From SZUA-36 sp963759155 (lineage in GTDB: Bacteria > Pseudomonadota > Gammaproteobacteria > Xanthomonadales > SZUA-36): a DNA stretch of 64,000 bases. Each line of letters opens with the position of its first letter. Position 1 is the first letter of the stretch. The notes beneath the pieces were generated by a model. It worked only from the letters and a program-made list of their open reading frames with translations. It had not been told where the DNA came from and did no database searches. The stretch lies in assembly GCA_963759155.1 (NCBI GenBank), contig CAVWXX010000005.1, forward strand, positions 558,001 through 622,000, written 5' to 3'. The translations under genes were made by a program, and so were the position numbers. Shown here in pieces: positions 36,073 through 43,333 of this stretch.

Positions 36073-36693
36073 CTACCTGGGCCGGGATATCTGAAACCGG
36101 TTTGCCTCTGAAATACCAAAATAGTCGGACGGGCCACCGCCACGCATAACAGGTTCTGCCCTGGTGGTTTGGTAGACACCATCTTCAATGAGAGCCTGCA
36201 TGATGTGTACTCCGACAACCTCGCCAAGCACCAACCAGGTCTCACACTTTTCTCCCTGGGCTGACTGTAACTGAACAATTTGCGAGGTCTTGCACTCCAT
36301 AACCACCGGGCAGCCTGCCACGTGAGGTGCCTTGACGATCGTTGACTCGCATTTACTTAAACCCGCGAGTTCAAATTCGTCGGTGTCGCTTGAAACCATC
36401 GCACTGGTTTGATTCATTGCTTCAACCTGTGGCCGGGAGACCAGGTTCCAGCAAAACTCACCGCTCTCCTCAGCATTGGTGACGCTGTCTTTGAACCCGA
36501 TACTGGAGAAACCAATAATCGGCGGCTGATAATTGAATGCATTGAAAAAACTGTAAGGCGCCAGGTTCACCTGCCCCTTGGCGTTTCTTGTTGAAACCCA
36601 GCCAATGGGCCGTGGTGCAATAATGGAATTGAATGGATCGTGCTTTAATCCATGCCCGTCTTCGGGCCGGTAAAAATGACGTGGTGTAGACAA
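36073..36693 (-). CDS. Flavin reductase-like FMN-binding protein
   Basis: The 206-residue protein matches the flavin reductase-like domain: an N-terminal block with SIIAPRPIGWVSTRN, then NLAPYSFFNAFNYQPP with the FMN-binding residues. The start is a TTG with a strong AGGAAG eight bases upstream. Members reduce or bind FMN; the partner enzyme is unknown. It is followed after 70 bases by the PhzF gene on the same strand, a likely two-gene unit. Confidence 0.87.
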   Translation of the reverse strand: MSTPRHFYRPEDGHGLKHDPFNSIIAPRPIGWVSTRNAKGQVNLAPYSFFNAFNYQPPIIGFSSIGFKDSVTNAEESGEFCWNLVSRPQVEAMNQTSAMVSSDTDEFELAGLSKCESTIVKAPHVAGCPVVMECKTSQIVQLQSAQGEKCETWLVLGEVVGVHIMQALIEDGVYQTTRAEPVMRGGGPSDYFGISEANRFQISRPR

Positions 36694-36809
36694 GAGAATT
36701 CTTCCTGAAATTGAGGATGAGTATCGAGTTTAAATCAAATAAAAGTTATAGGGCCAGATGAAATCTATTTTTACCCTGACCCAAAATATTAAGACTGAGG
36801 TATTCCGAG

Positions 36810-36894
36810 TAATTGGGGTCAGAGTAAAAACTCTTTGATAGTTTTTACCTTTATTGCAATTATTCCTAGAGAGTTTTTACTCTGACCCCAATTA
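36810..36894. repeat. Intergenic inverted repeat, GGGGTCAGAGTAAAAACTCT family
   Basis: Arms of 25 bases at 36810-36834 and 36870-36894 are perfect reverse complements. The same sequence, with 31-base arms, occurs at 51074-51163, and shorter GGGGTCAGAG pieces occur at 39921 and 43209. The spacers differ between copies, so the arms are the conserved unit. It could act as a hairpin at mRNA ends or be a small mobile repeat. Confidence 0.8.
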
Positions 36895-36965
36895 CTGGGC
36901 TGCACCTGTAACAAATCCACCACTTAAACGTATTAGTACTTAAGGTGTTGTGAGGAGTGAACAGT

Positions 36966-37283
36966 GTGAAAGTTCTAAAGTTGCTGGTTCTGGTGGGATC
37001 GCTTTTATTTATCCAGGCTGTAATTGCCGAAGTGGTTTCCGATGAGGCAGCGAGCGCCACTGAGACATCAGCCCAAAAATCCCAATACCAGGCGAACAAC
37101 GATACCAACTTCTGGTTTGAAGCCATTGAAGGCGACCATACGGTTTACTGGGAGTTCATTGAAGCCTATGACACTGTAAAAGAGTCTCTCGTAAAGGTTG
37201 CCAAGCGTGTGGCGTGTTACGTTGCGGACCTCGGGGTTGGGAAGAAAATTTCGACAGTTGAAGATTGCTCCAACTACACTTAA
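36966..37283 (+). CDS. Small exported protein, unknown function
   Basis: This is a 105-residue protein with a signal peptide (residues 1-21, ending QAVIAEV) and a polar mature part ending in a Cys pair (VACYVADLG...EDCSNYT) that could form a disulfide. I chose the GTG at 36966, eight bases after GAGGAG; another GTG lies three codons earlier. No family is recognised. A copy lacking the middle of the gene lies at 41.4 kb, so the gene has been duplicated in this genome. Confidence 0.68.
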   Translation: MKVLKLLVLVGSLLFIQAVIAEVVSDEAASATETSAQKSQYQANNDTNFWFEAIEGDHTVYWEFIEAYDTVKESLVKVAKRVACYVADLGVGKKISTVEDCSNYT

Positions 37284-37374
37284 GCATTAGAAAATCGGGC
37301 AAGAGTGAAGTGCCACAGTAAAAACCCTGCCACCGTGGCATTTACGCTGACCCCGGAATTCTCCCCAAAAATCA

Positions 37375-38886
37375 TTACCACCAGGACTCAAACTGCACCC
37401 CAAGTGAAAACCCATTGGTATCATCGGCATAGGTGTTTCCGCCTATCAGGCCCCGGAACTCATCCGACCACTTGGCCCAGGTCAGATAGAGGCGGATGGC
37501 CGGTCGTGAGAACAGACCCCAGTCGGGTGTTATCTCGGGTGCTACGGTTAGCTTGAGCAGGCCACCCTTTTCGCCGCTTTCCAGTTTGCTGTAGTCATAA
37601 CCCGCTTCGAATGCCAGGTTGTAGTTTTGACTCAAGCTATAAACCGGGCGTACGCCGACTGAGTACCAGTGGCGGTTTGAGTTTTCCGCCAGGCCCAGGT
37701 CATCGTGCTGATAGATGGCAACGGCCTGAAGCCCCAGACGTTGGTTAAAGTTGTATTCCAGAATATTCATCAGGCGCAAGCGCGACTGGTCTTCGACACT
37801 TGTTCCCTCGGGGATTTCGCCATTTTCGCTGGTTCGCAGAGAAGGGCTGAAGCTGTTGAAGTTGGCCGCAACGCTATTACCGTATTGAATGGTGGCGGTA
37901 TTTTTGTTGCTCTCGCCAAAGTCGCTGACCAGGAAAAACCCCGCTGCAATGCCATCGGCGCTGCCCTTCAGTTCTTCTCCCCCGGCGAACTCACCCTCAA
38001 GTTGATAATGCGAGTAAACGAACCAGAAGTTGCCGCGCCCAATACCCATATCAATGTCATTCAAGCGCAGGTCGATGTTGTTTTTATCGGTGGTATCAAG
38101 GTCACCGATGTAGTCGTTGGTGCCGGTGAAATCATCAAGCGTGCCCCCTATCCAGGCCACTGAGGCTTTTGCGAAACCGAGGTCATAATCTTCCAGGCCG
38201 CCGCCAAAACCACTCATGTCCAGCCAAAAGAAATCATTAATATGGATATCGTGGCGCCGGTAGAACCGCTGGCCGGCCCAAAGTCGCGCATCGGGTTGAT
38301 TTGCAATACTGCCCTGTGCCGTGGCAAAGACCTCTCGAAGGGAAACGGTTCCGTTATCGCCATCCAGGGCGATACCGGTTGCCTTATCCAGCGTGGAGAA
38401 GGCCAGCAGGAAATGTGTCCCAAACAAGGTCGAGGGCTGGTCTTTTCTCTCAGCCACTTTGTAGTAGGAAAACCCGGCCTCCATGTAGGTGTCGGTTTCA
38501 TTGCCCAGGCGATAGGCCGCATCGGCACCCGGCAACTTGAATCGCTCCTGTGACTCACCGCCCTTACCGATACCATAGCCCGCCCGCATGTAGCCGTAGT
38601 AATCGAACATTTGTGGGTCAAAATCAGTGGAAAAGTCGCTGACACCGTCAAATTCTCCGGCCGGCAGTATGGCTTCCTCGGTCACTTCCCGGTCTGATGA
38701 TGTTATTGAATCGGATGAACCCACACCGACCGACTCCAGTCGCGCCTCCATTTCATTGAGGCGTTGTTCGTAGCGTTCGTTTTGTGCCCGCAATTCCGCT
38801 AACTCCTGTCGAAGCTGTTCGATCTCGGAGTTTGCCGCGAAGGCTGCGATGGGCAGGAGAAGCAGGGTCAGTATGATGAATCTCAT
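37375..38886 (-). CDS. LamB-type (maltoporin-like) outer-membrane porin
   Basis: The 503-residue protein has a signal peptide (1-17), a coiled-coil segment at about 20-52 and a beta-barrel. LamB-family features are YGYMRAGYGIG at the barrel start, WAGQRFYRRHDIHINDFFWLDMSG in the middle and the final GVQFESWW. It should form a trimeric sugar-uptake channel; the specific sugar is unknown. No sugar transporter genes are adjacent. The N-terminal coiled coil may anchor the trimer to peptidoglycan, as in some other porins. Confidence 0.9.
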   Translation of the reverse strand: MRFIILTLLLLPIAAFAANSEIEQLRQELAELRAQNERYEQRLNEMEARLESVGVGSSDSITSSDREVTEEAILPAGEFDGVSDFSTDFDPQMFDYYGYMRAGYGIGKGGESQERFKLPGADAAYRLGNETDTYMEAGFSYYKVAERKDQPSTLFGTHFLLAFSTLDKATGIALDGDNGTVSLREVFATAQGSIANQPDARLWAGQRFYRRHDIHINDFFWLDMSGFGGGLEDYDLGFAKASVAWIGGTLDDFTGTNDYIGDLDTTDKNNIDLRLNDIDMGIGRGNFWFVYSHYQLEGEFAGGEELKGSADGIAAGFFLVSDFGESNKNTATIQYGNSVAANFNSFSPSLRTSENGEIPEGTSVEDQSRLRLMNILEYNFNQRLGLQAVAIYQHDDLGLAENSNRHWYSVGVRPVYSLSQNYNLAFEAGYDYSKLESGEKGGLLKLTVAPEITPDWGLFSRPAIRLYLTWAKWSDEFRGLIGGNTYADDTNGFSLGVQFESWW

Positions 38887-39075
38887 GTGTTTTTACCTCT
38901 TGGAAGCTAAGCAGAGCCCGGCCAGGCGGCCTATAAATCATCCGGCCCGGGCTGGCGTCATAACCGTTTCTTAAGACTGAATAACAGTTAGATTATAAGA
39001 GGCAACTTTAAGACATGCTCAAGTACATATGAGACGATTGTGATTTAGAATCTGTGGTTTCAAGGCTGAATTTAT

Positions 39076-39456
39076 ATGAAGAAAAAGTCAACGGCTTGTC
39101 TGTGTGGCTCCGCTGAGTCACTCGAGCGTTGTTGCCTGCCAATCATAGACGGTATTCGCTCTGCATCATCGGCAGAGGCTTTAATGCGCTCGAGATTCAG
39201 TGCCTACAGCCTTGATCGTCAGCAGTATCTGTTGAGCAGTTGGCATCCTACAACCCGGCCGGATTCAATTGAGAGCGACCCATCCATTCATTGGTTAAGG
39301 TTGAAGATCATCAATGCTGAAAGACGCACGGACCAGGTTGAGTTTGTCGCGACATTCAAACGCAATGGCAAGGCCCACAAAATGCATGAGAACAGCCGCT
39401 TTATTTTCGAAAATGGCCAGTGGTTTTACCTGGATGCTGTTAAACCAGCGACATGA
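39076..39456 (+). CDS. YchJ/UPF0225 family protein
   Basis: The 126-residue protein has the YchJ signature: an N-terminal metal-binding CLCGSAESLERCC, then SAEALMRSRFSAY, an NTF2-like middle and a final FENGQWFYLDA strand. The usual SEC-C C-terminal knuckle is absent, so it is a short member. The function is unknown. Confidence 0.9.
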   Translation: MKKKSTACLCGSAESLERCCLPIIDGIRSASSAEALMRSRFSAYSLDRQQYLLSSWHPTTRPDSIESDPSIHWLRLKIINAERRTDQVEFVATFKRNGKAHKMHENSRFIFENGQWFYLDAVKPAT

Positions 39457-39485
39457 CCAGCGCACCACTGAAATAAATGGCTCAG

Positions 39486-39530
39486 GGCCCACTACCCAGA
39501 GCCCATCACCGAGAGTCCATCACCCAGGTA
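39486..39530. repeat. Three 14-15 base tandem units
   Basis: GCCCACTACCCAGA, GCCCATCACCGAGA and GTCCATCACCCAGG follow each other between the YchJ gene and the convergent HTH gene. It is a short low-order tandem repeat. Confidence 0.55.
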
Positions 39531-39539
39531 CCTTTACGA

Positions 39540-39899
39540 TCACATTCCTGCCAAAAATTGCTTCTGAATTGTTGCATCCATATGCACTGATTCTTTGGCG
39601 ATATTAAGTTGCATGTTGATGTTGGCAACATCCAGAAGCAACTCATCAACTTGATACCGATTACTTTCTTTAACCCAACTGAGGATGCTGGATAAATGCC
39701 AAAGCACTGTTTTACCTTCGTGAATGGGTGCTGGAAAAGAAACCAGGTTATTCATCATAAGTTTTCTGATGTTCTGCCGTGAGTAGCCCAGTATTTCCGC
39801 TATATCAGATAAACCAACGAGATCTGGAGCAGCCTGTTTCAGCAAGCCGTTCAACAAAAGCACTTGGGTTCTGTGAGGTTTTGGGGAGACAAACTTCAA
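39540..39899 (-). CDS. Winged-helix DNA-binding protein (AlpA/MerR-like)
   Basis: The open frame of 119 codons has a helix-turn-helix of the excisionase/MerR kind at about 29-70: LSDIAEILGYSRQNIRKLMM followed by a wing ending in VLWHLSSILSWV. The start is a TTG without a clear ribosome site, and no ATG lies upstream, so the gene may be 5'-truncated or use an unusual start. A GGGGTCAGAG repeat fragment lies 20 bases upstream. The target is unknown. Confidence 0.58.
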   Translation of the reverse strand: MKFVSPKPHRTQVLLLNGLLKQAAPDLVGLSDIAEILGYSRQNIRKLMMNNLVSFPAPIHEGKTVLWHLSSILSWVKESNRYQVDELLLDVANINMQLNIAKESVHMDATIQKQFLAGM

Positions 39900-39967
39900 T
39901 TAAACTCATGTTTAGAATAATTGGGGTCAGAGCCCTTTATCGGAAGTTATCTTCGGATTTCCTCATC

Positions 39968-40450
39968 CTACAATAACTTTTCAATATCCTTTTCTAAATC
40001 TTTCGGTTTTACTGTCGGCGCAAACCTCGCGACAACCTTGCCATCTCGGTTGACGAGAAACTTGGTGAAGTTCCATTTGATTTTCTCCGAACCCAACAAG
40101 CCCTTTTGGCTCTTTTTCAGATACTTGAAGAGTGGATCGGCGTCATCACCGTTGACGTCGACCTTGGAAAACATGGGGAATGAAACCCCGTAGTTCAGCT
40201 GGCAGAACTCCGCGATGTCACTTTCAGTGCCAGGCTCCTGCCGGCCAAACTGATTACAGGGGAAACCAAGTATTACCAGCCCCTTGTCTTTGTACTTCTC
40301 AAAAAGTGCCTCCAGGCCTTCGTACTGTGGCGTGAACCCGCATTTACTGGCGGTGTTAACAATCAGCATCACCTGGTTTTCATAGTTACCCAGTGCGACC
40401 TTGTCACCTGTGATCGTTTGTACTTCAAACCCATATATATCTGCAGTCAT
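39968..40450 (-). CDS. Glutathione peroxidase (thioredoxin-type)
   Basis: The 160-residue protein reduces peroxides in the cytoplasm. The catalytic residues are Cys37 in NTASKCGFTPQY, Gln67 in FPCNQFGRQEPG and Trp125 in IKWNFTKFLV. Cys at 65 and an additional Cys at 83 could serve as resolving cysteines, as in thioredoxin-dependent members. It is a single gene, separated by a divergent 190-base region from higBA. Confidence 0.95.
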   Translation of the reverse strand: MTADIYGFEVQTITGDKVALGNYENQVMLIVNTASKCGFTPQYEGLEALFEKYKDKGLVILGFPCNQFGRQEPGTESDIAEFCQLNYGVSFPMFSKVDVNGDDADPLFKYLKKSQKGLLGSEKIKWNFTKFLVNRDGKVVARFAPTVKPKDLEKDIEKLL

Positions 40451-40638
40451 GAAAACACCTTTACCAACATGTTAGAAGCTGCCCATCATACTCTTTATAT
40501 GAACGGATTTACCTACACAGATGCCATTCAGTCTCCTATTTCAATTCCGCATGCATTGCATGACACTTGTTTTGATGTGACTCAGTCAAGCCAGATAGGT
40601 TGAAGCACCGGCCTGACCCGACTTTGCAAGTATGACTT

Positions 40639-40655
40639 GTTCCCAATTTGGGAAC
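40639..40655 (+). promoter_or_regulatory. higBA operator
   Basis: GTTCCCAATTTGGGAAC has perfect 8-base arms around one T, lies 35-50 bases before the toxin gene and matches the TTCCCAA/TTGGGAA operators typical of higBA promoters. A TACAATGAT -10 box follows at about 40660. HigA should bind here and repress its own operon. Confidence 0.8.
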
Positions 40656-40689
40656 TTTGTACAATGATACCCGTCGAATGGAATAGTCT

Positions 40690-40989
40690 TTGCGAATAAT
40701 CAAGATAAGAACATTAAGGGAATTTTGGAGCGACCCGGACTTTAGCGATTCTGAGCAGCCGTTAAAATCCTGGTATGTGATTGCTAAAAATGCGAATTGG
40801 GCAAAGCCTCAAGATGTGAAGAGTCAGTTTCGCAATGCCAGTATCGTGAAAGGCAATAGAGTGGTATTCAATATCGCAGGCAACAAATACCGATTGATAG
40901 TGAAGTTTAACTACGAATTTAAAATTGGTTACATTCGATTTTTAGGCACCCACAAGCAGTACGATGCTATTGACGCGGAAGCAATATAA
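40690..40989 (+). CDS. higB: HigB-type mRNA interferase toxin
   Basis: The 99-residue RelE-fold toxin has the HigB layout: MRIIKIRTLREFW start, KSQFRNASIVKGNRVVFNI, and a YRLIVKFNY...RFLGTHKQYD end with the active-site His/Tyr region. It cleaves mRNA on the ribosome. The start is a TTG that gives exactly the usual HigB N terminus. Its stop is coupled by one shared base to the antitoxin ATG. Toxin before antitoxin is normal for higBA. Confidence 0.92.
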   Translation: MRIIKIRTLREFWSDPDFSDSEQPLKSWYVIAKNANWAKPQDVKSQFRNASIVKGNRVVFNIAGNKYRLIVKFNYEFKIGYIRFLGTHKQYDAIDAEAI

Positions 40990-41363
40990 TGAACATTAAA
41001 CCGATTCATTCTGAGACTGATTATCTCGAATCGCTTGCCCGCGTAGATGCGCTAATGGATGCGCAGCCCGGAACGCCCGAAGGCGATGAACTCGACATAC
41101 TCGTCACCCTTGTTCAAGCATATGAAGAAAATCACTTTCCAATCGATGCCCCTGACCCTGTCGAGTTTATTAAAAATGTAATGGACTTTTTAGAACTGGA
41201 CCAGGCCGAACTTGCGAGGTTGCTGCAATCACGTCCGCGCGCGTCTGAGATTTTGAACAGGCGGCGTCAATTGACATTAAGCCAGATTCGTAGGATCACC
41301 AGCGCCTGGAAAATTCCGGCTGACCCCCTCATCCGGAAATATGAACTCGCAACCCGTAACTAG
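40989..41363 (+). CDS. higA: HigA-type antitoxin
   Basis: The 124-residue protein has an N-terminal acidic domain that would cover HigB (1-75, including YEENHFPIDAPDPVEFI) and a C-terminal helix-turn-helix (DQAELARLLQSRPRASEILNRRRQLTLSQIRRI) that binds the operator upstream of higB. It starts on the last base of the toxin stop. Confidence 0.92.
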   Translation: MNIKPIHSETDYLESLARVDALMDAQPGTPEGDELDILVTLVQAYEENHFPIDAPDPVEFIKNVMDFLELDQAELARLLQSRPRASEILNRRRQLTLSQIRRITSAWKIPADPLIRKYELATRN

Positions 41364-41383
41364 CTTGTCGAACTAAAAAACCT

Positions 41384-41492
41384 TTAACAAATCCTCCATT
41401 TAGACGTTGCCGGGCGCCTGGCCTGATACGTTGCGGATCTCAGGGTTGGGAGGGAGATTTCGGCAGATGGTGATTGCTTCAACTACACTTAG
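41384..41492 (+). pseudogene. Internally deleted copy of the exported-protein gene at 36966
   Basis: The first 25 bases (AACAAATCCTCCATTTAGACG, allowing mismatches) match the region upstream of the gene at 36966 (36911-36932), and 41418-41492 match its last 75 bases, including ATACGTTGCGGATCTCAGGG and the final CAACTACACTTAG stop. About 270 bases between are missing. Similarity continues past the stop into the GTGGCAT...CTGACGCC flank. It is a dead duplicate. Confidence 0.8.
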
Positions 41493-41544
41493 GCAGAACC
41501 AGTGACCCGGTGGCATGGTCACTGACGCCAAAGCAGGAGTGGTA

Positions 41545-42753
41545 ATGGAAAGCATCAACAAAAAAAACCTGGCTCGCCGGCAACTCATCCAATTCCTTGC
41601 CGCCAGCCCCCTACTTGCGGGTATTGGCCCCGGCCGCCTGTTGGCAGACACGCTGCTGAATCCGGTCTCATCGCCGAAAGATGCCTTGGATGTGTTCGAT
41701 TTCCAACGGGTTGCAGAACAGGTTTTACCACCGGCTCACTATGGCTATCTTGCCACCGGTACCGATGGTGACGAAACACTGCATGCGAACAGGAAGGCGT
41801 TTGAGAAACACTATTTGCGTGCCTTACGTATGGTCGATACCTCCAGCATAGACACACGGCTGGAGTTGCTCGGGCAGAAGTTGAGCTCACCGATCATCAT
41901 TGCCCCGGTTGGCAGCCAACGGGCTTTTCATCCGGAGGGCGAATTGGCGACTGCCCGTGCGGCACGCACTGGCGACCATTTACAAATACTTTCCAATGTA
42001 AGCACCACTTCCATTGAGGACGTCATCGCTGCCCGCGGTGGGCCGGTATGGTTTCAGTTATACCCGACAACCAAATGGTCGGTGGCTGAGAAGATGGTCA
42101 AAAGAGCCGAGAAGGCAGGCGCGCCTGTCGTGGTTTTAACGGTGGATCTGAATTCGGGTAGTAACAGGGTAAGCATGATGCGTTATATCAGCCAGGATCA
42201 GCGTAATTGTTCCGAGTGTCATGATCGCACCCGTGAAGATGCCTGGCTGGACCGCAAGTCCATGTACGAGGGCACGGAGGCAACCACCAAAGAATTTGAT
42301 ACACCCGGCATGACCTGGGATTTTATCGGGCGCTTAAAAAGCATCACCAGTATGAAGGTAGTGATAAAGGGTATCGTGACCCCCGAAGATGCAAGCAGCG
42401 CGGTACAAGCCGGTGTGGATGCAATTATAGTTTCGAATCACGGTGGCAGGGCGGAAGCCAGTGGCTGGGCAACACTGGACAGCCTGCCCGGGGTGGTCAA
42501 TGCCGTGAACGGTGACATCCCGGTCTTGGTTGATAGTGGCTTTCGCCGCGGTACTGATATCTTCAAAGCGCTTGCCCTGGGCGCCGATGCCGTATGTATT
42601 GGACGGGCTTACATCTGGGGTCTTGCGGCGTTCGGGCAACCGGGTGTTGAAAAGGTATTAGAAATTCTGCGTGCCGAGCTGGCAATGGTGATGGGCCAAA
42701 TGGGTACGCCTGCCCTGAAGGATATTGGGCCAGAGAGGATTGGGCAGCATTAG
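41545..42753 (+). CDS. Tat-exported FMN-dependent alpha-hydroxyacid oxidase/dehydrogenase
   Basis: The 402-residue TIM-barrel flavoenzyme oxidises 2-hydroxyacids (lactate- or glycolate-oxidase group). FMN and substrate signatures are SSPIIIAPVGSQRAFHPEGE, SNVSTTSIEDV, the catalytic His in VSNHGGR and LVDSGFRRGTDIFKAL. The N terminus carries an ARRQLIQFLAAS twin-arginine signal followed by a cleavable region ending LLA, so it is predicted to be folded and exported. I start at ATG 41545 with AGGAG upstream. It is followed three bases later by a DUF4174 gene, likely its operon partner. Confidence 0.9.
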   Translation: MESINKKNLARRQLIQFLAASPLLAGIGPGRLLADTLLNPVSSPKDALDVFDFQRVAEQVLPPAHYGYLATGTDGDETLHANRKAFEKHYLRALRMVDTSSIDTRLELLGQKLSSPIIIAPVGSQRAFHPEGELATARAARTGDHLQILSNVSTTSIEDVIAARGGPVWFQLYPTTKWSVAEKMVKRAEKAGAPVVVLTVDLNSGSNRVSMMRYISQDQRNCSECHDRTREDAWLDRKSMYEGTEATTKEFDTPGMTWDFIGRLKSITSMKVVIKGIVTPEDASSAVQAGVDAIIVSNHGGRAEASGWATLDSLPGVVNAVNGDIPVLVDSGFRRGTDIFKALALGADAVCIGRAYIWGLAAFGQPGVEKVLEILRAELAMVMGQMGTPALKDIGPERIGQH

Positions 42754-42756
42754 TAA

Positions 42757-43206
42757 ATGAAATATGCTGCAATTCTATTGGCCTGCATGATGACCGTAAA
42801 TATCAATGCCCAGGCATCGGAAGAAAAACCGGCCGGCCTGGAAGACCTTCGCTGGGAGTATCGCGTGATCCTGATATTTGCGCGCGAACCTTACATGTCA
42901 AATGCGCTGCAAAACCTGGATGATTTCAAAGCGGAAATTGAAGAGCGGGATATTGCCTGGTTCGTGCTTGACGACAATACGCTGCATACCAATTACGATG
43001 GAAAACTGAAGGATCAGCTGCGCGACGAGCTAATGAATCGCTACTTCACACCGGTGCCGGTTGAAACAGCCGTGCGCCTGATCGGAAAGGACGGCACCGT
43101 TAAATCGCGTTCATCCGACCTGGATCTCGAAGCTACCTTTGGCCTGATCGACCAGATGCCCATGCGACGCGCGGAGATGCGGTCGGGGGGCGACGACTTG
43201 GAGTAA
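42757..43206 (+). CDS. Exported DUF4174 protein
   Basis: The 149-residue protein has a signal peptide (1-20) and a DUF4174 domain: LEDLRWEYRVILIFA at the first strand, then LIGKDGTVKSRSS and a final MPMRRAEMR. The domain looks like a thioredoxin fold without the CxxC pair. The gene starts three bases after the oxidase gene, so the two are cotranscribed. Confidence 0.88.
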   Translation: MKYAAILLACMMTVNINAQASEEKPAGLEDLRWEYRVILIFAREPYMSNALQNLDDFKAEIEERDIAWFVLDDNTLHTNYDGKLKDQLRDELMNRYFTPVPVETAVRLIGKDGTVKSRSSDLDLEATFGLIDQMPMRRAEMRSGGDDLE

Positions 43207-43208
43207 GT

Positions 43209-43249
43209 GGGGTCAGAGTCAAGTGCCAGAGTCAACTGGCACTGACCCC
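43209..43249 (+). terminator. Compound hairpin after the DUF4174 gene
   Basis: GTGCCAG (43223-43229) pairs with CTGGCAC (43236-43242), and flanking GGGGTCA and TGACCCC pair with a bulge. TTTAAAT follows. It starts two bases after the stop and belongs to the GGGGTCAGAG repeat family, apparently acting as the operon's terminator. Confidence 0.55.
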
Positions 43250-43257
43250 TTTAAATA

Positions 43258-43318
43258 CATGTCGATAAAACGTCTTTTAATCGACATATATTGTTGAAGT
43301 GTCGACATGATCGACATG
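43258..43318. repeat. Cluster of TCGACAT/ATGTCGA motifs
   Basis: CATGTCGAT, AATCGACAT, GTCGACATG and ATCGACATG follow within 60 bases, forming overlapping inverted repeats between two convergent genes. The function is unknown; it could be a protein-binding array or repeat debris. Confidence 0.5.
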
Positions 43319-43333
43319 TAAGAGCAAGCGGGG

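Noticed and set aside
40418..40603. Small plus-strand gene opposite the glutathione peroxidase start
   Set aside because: It has no ribosome site, overlaps the peroxidase promoter and has an unremarkable product; it is probably chance.
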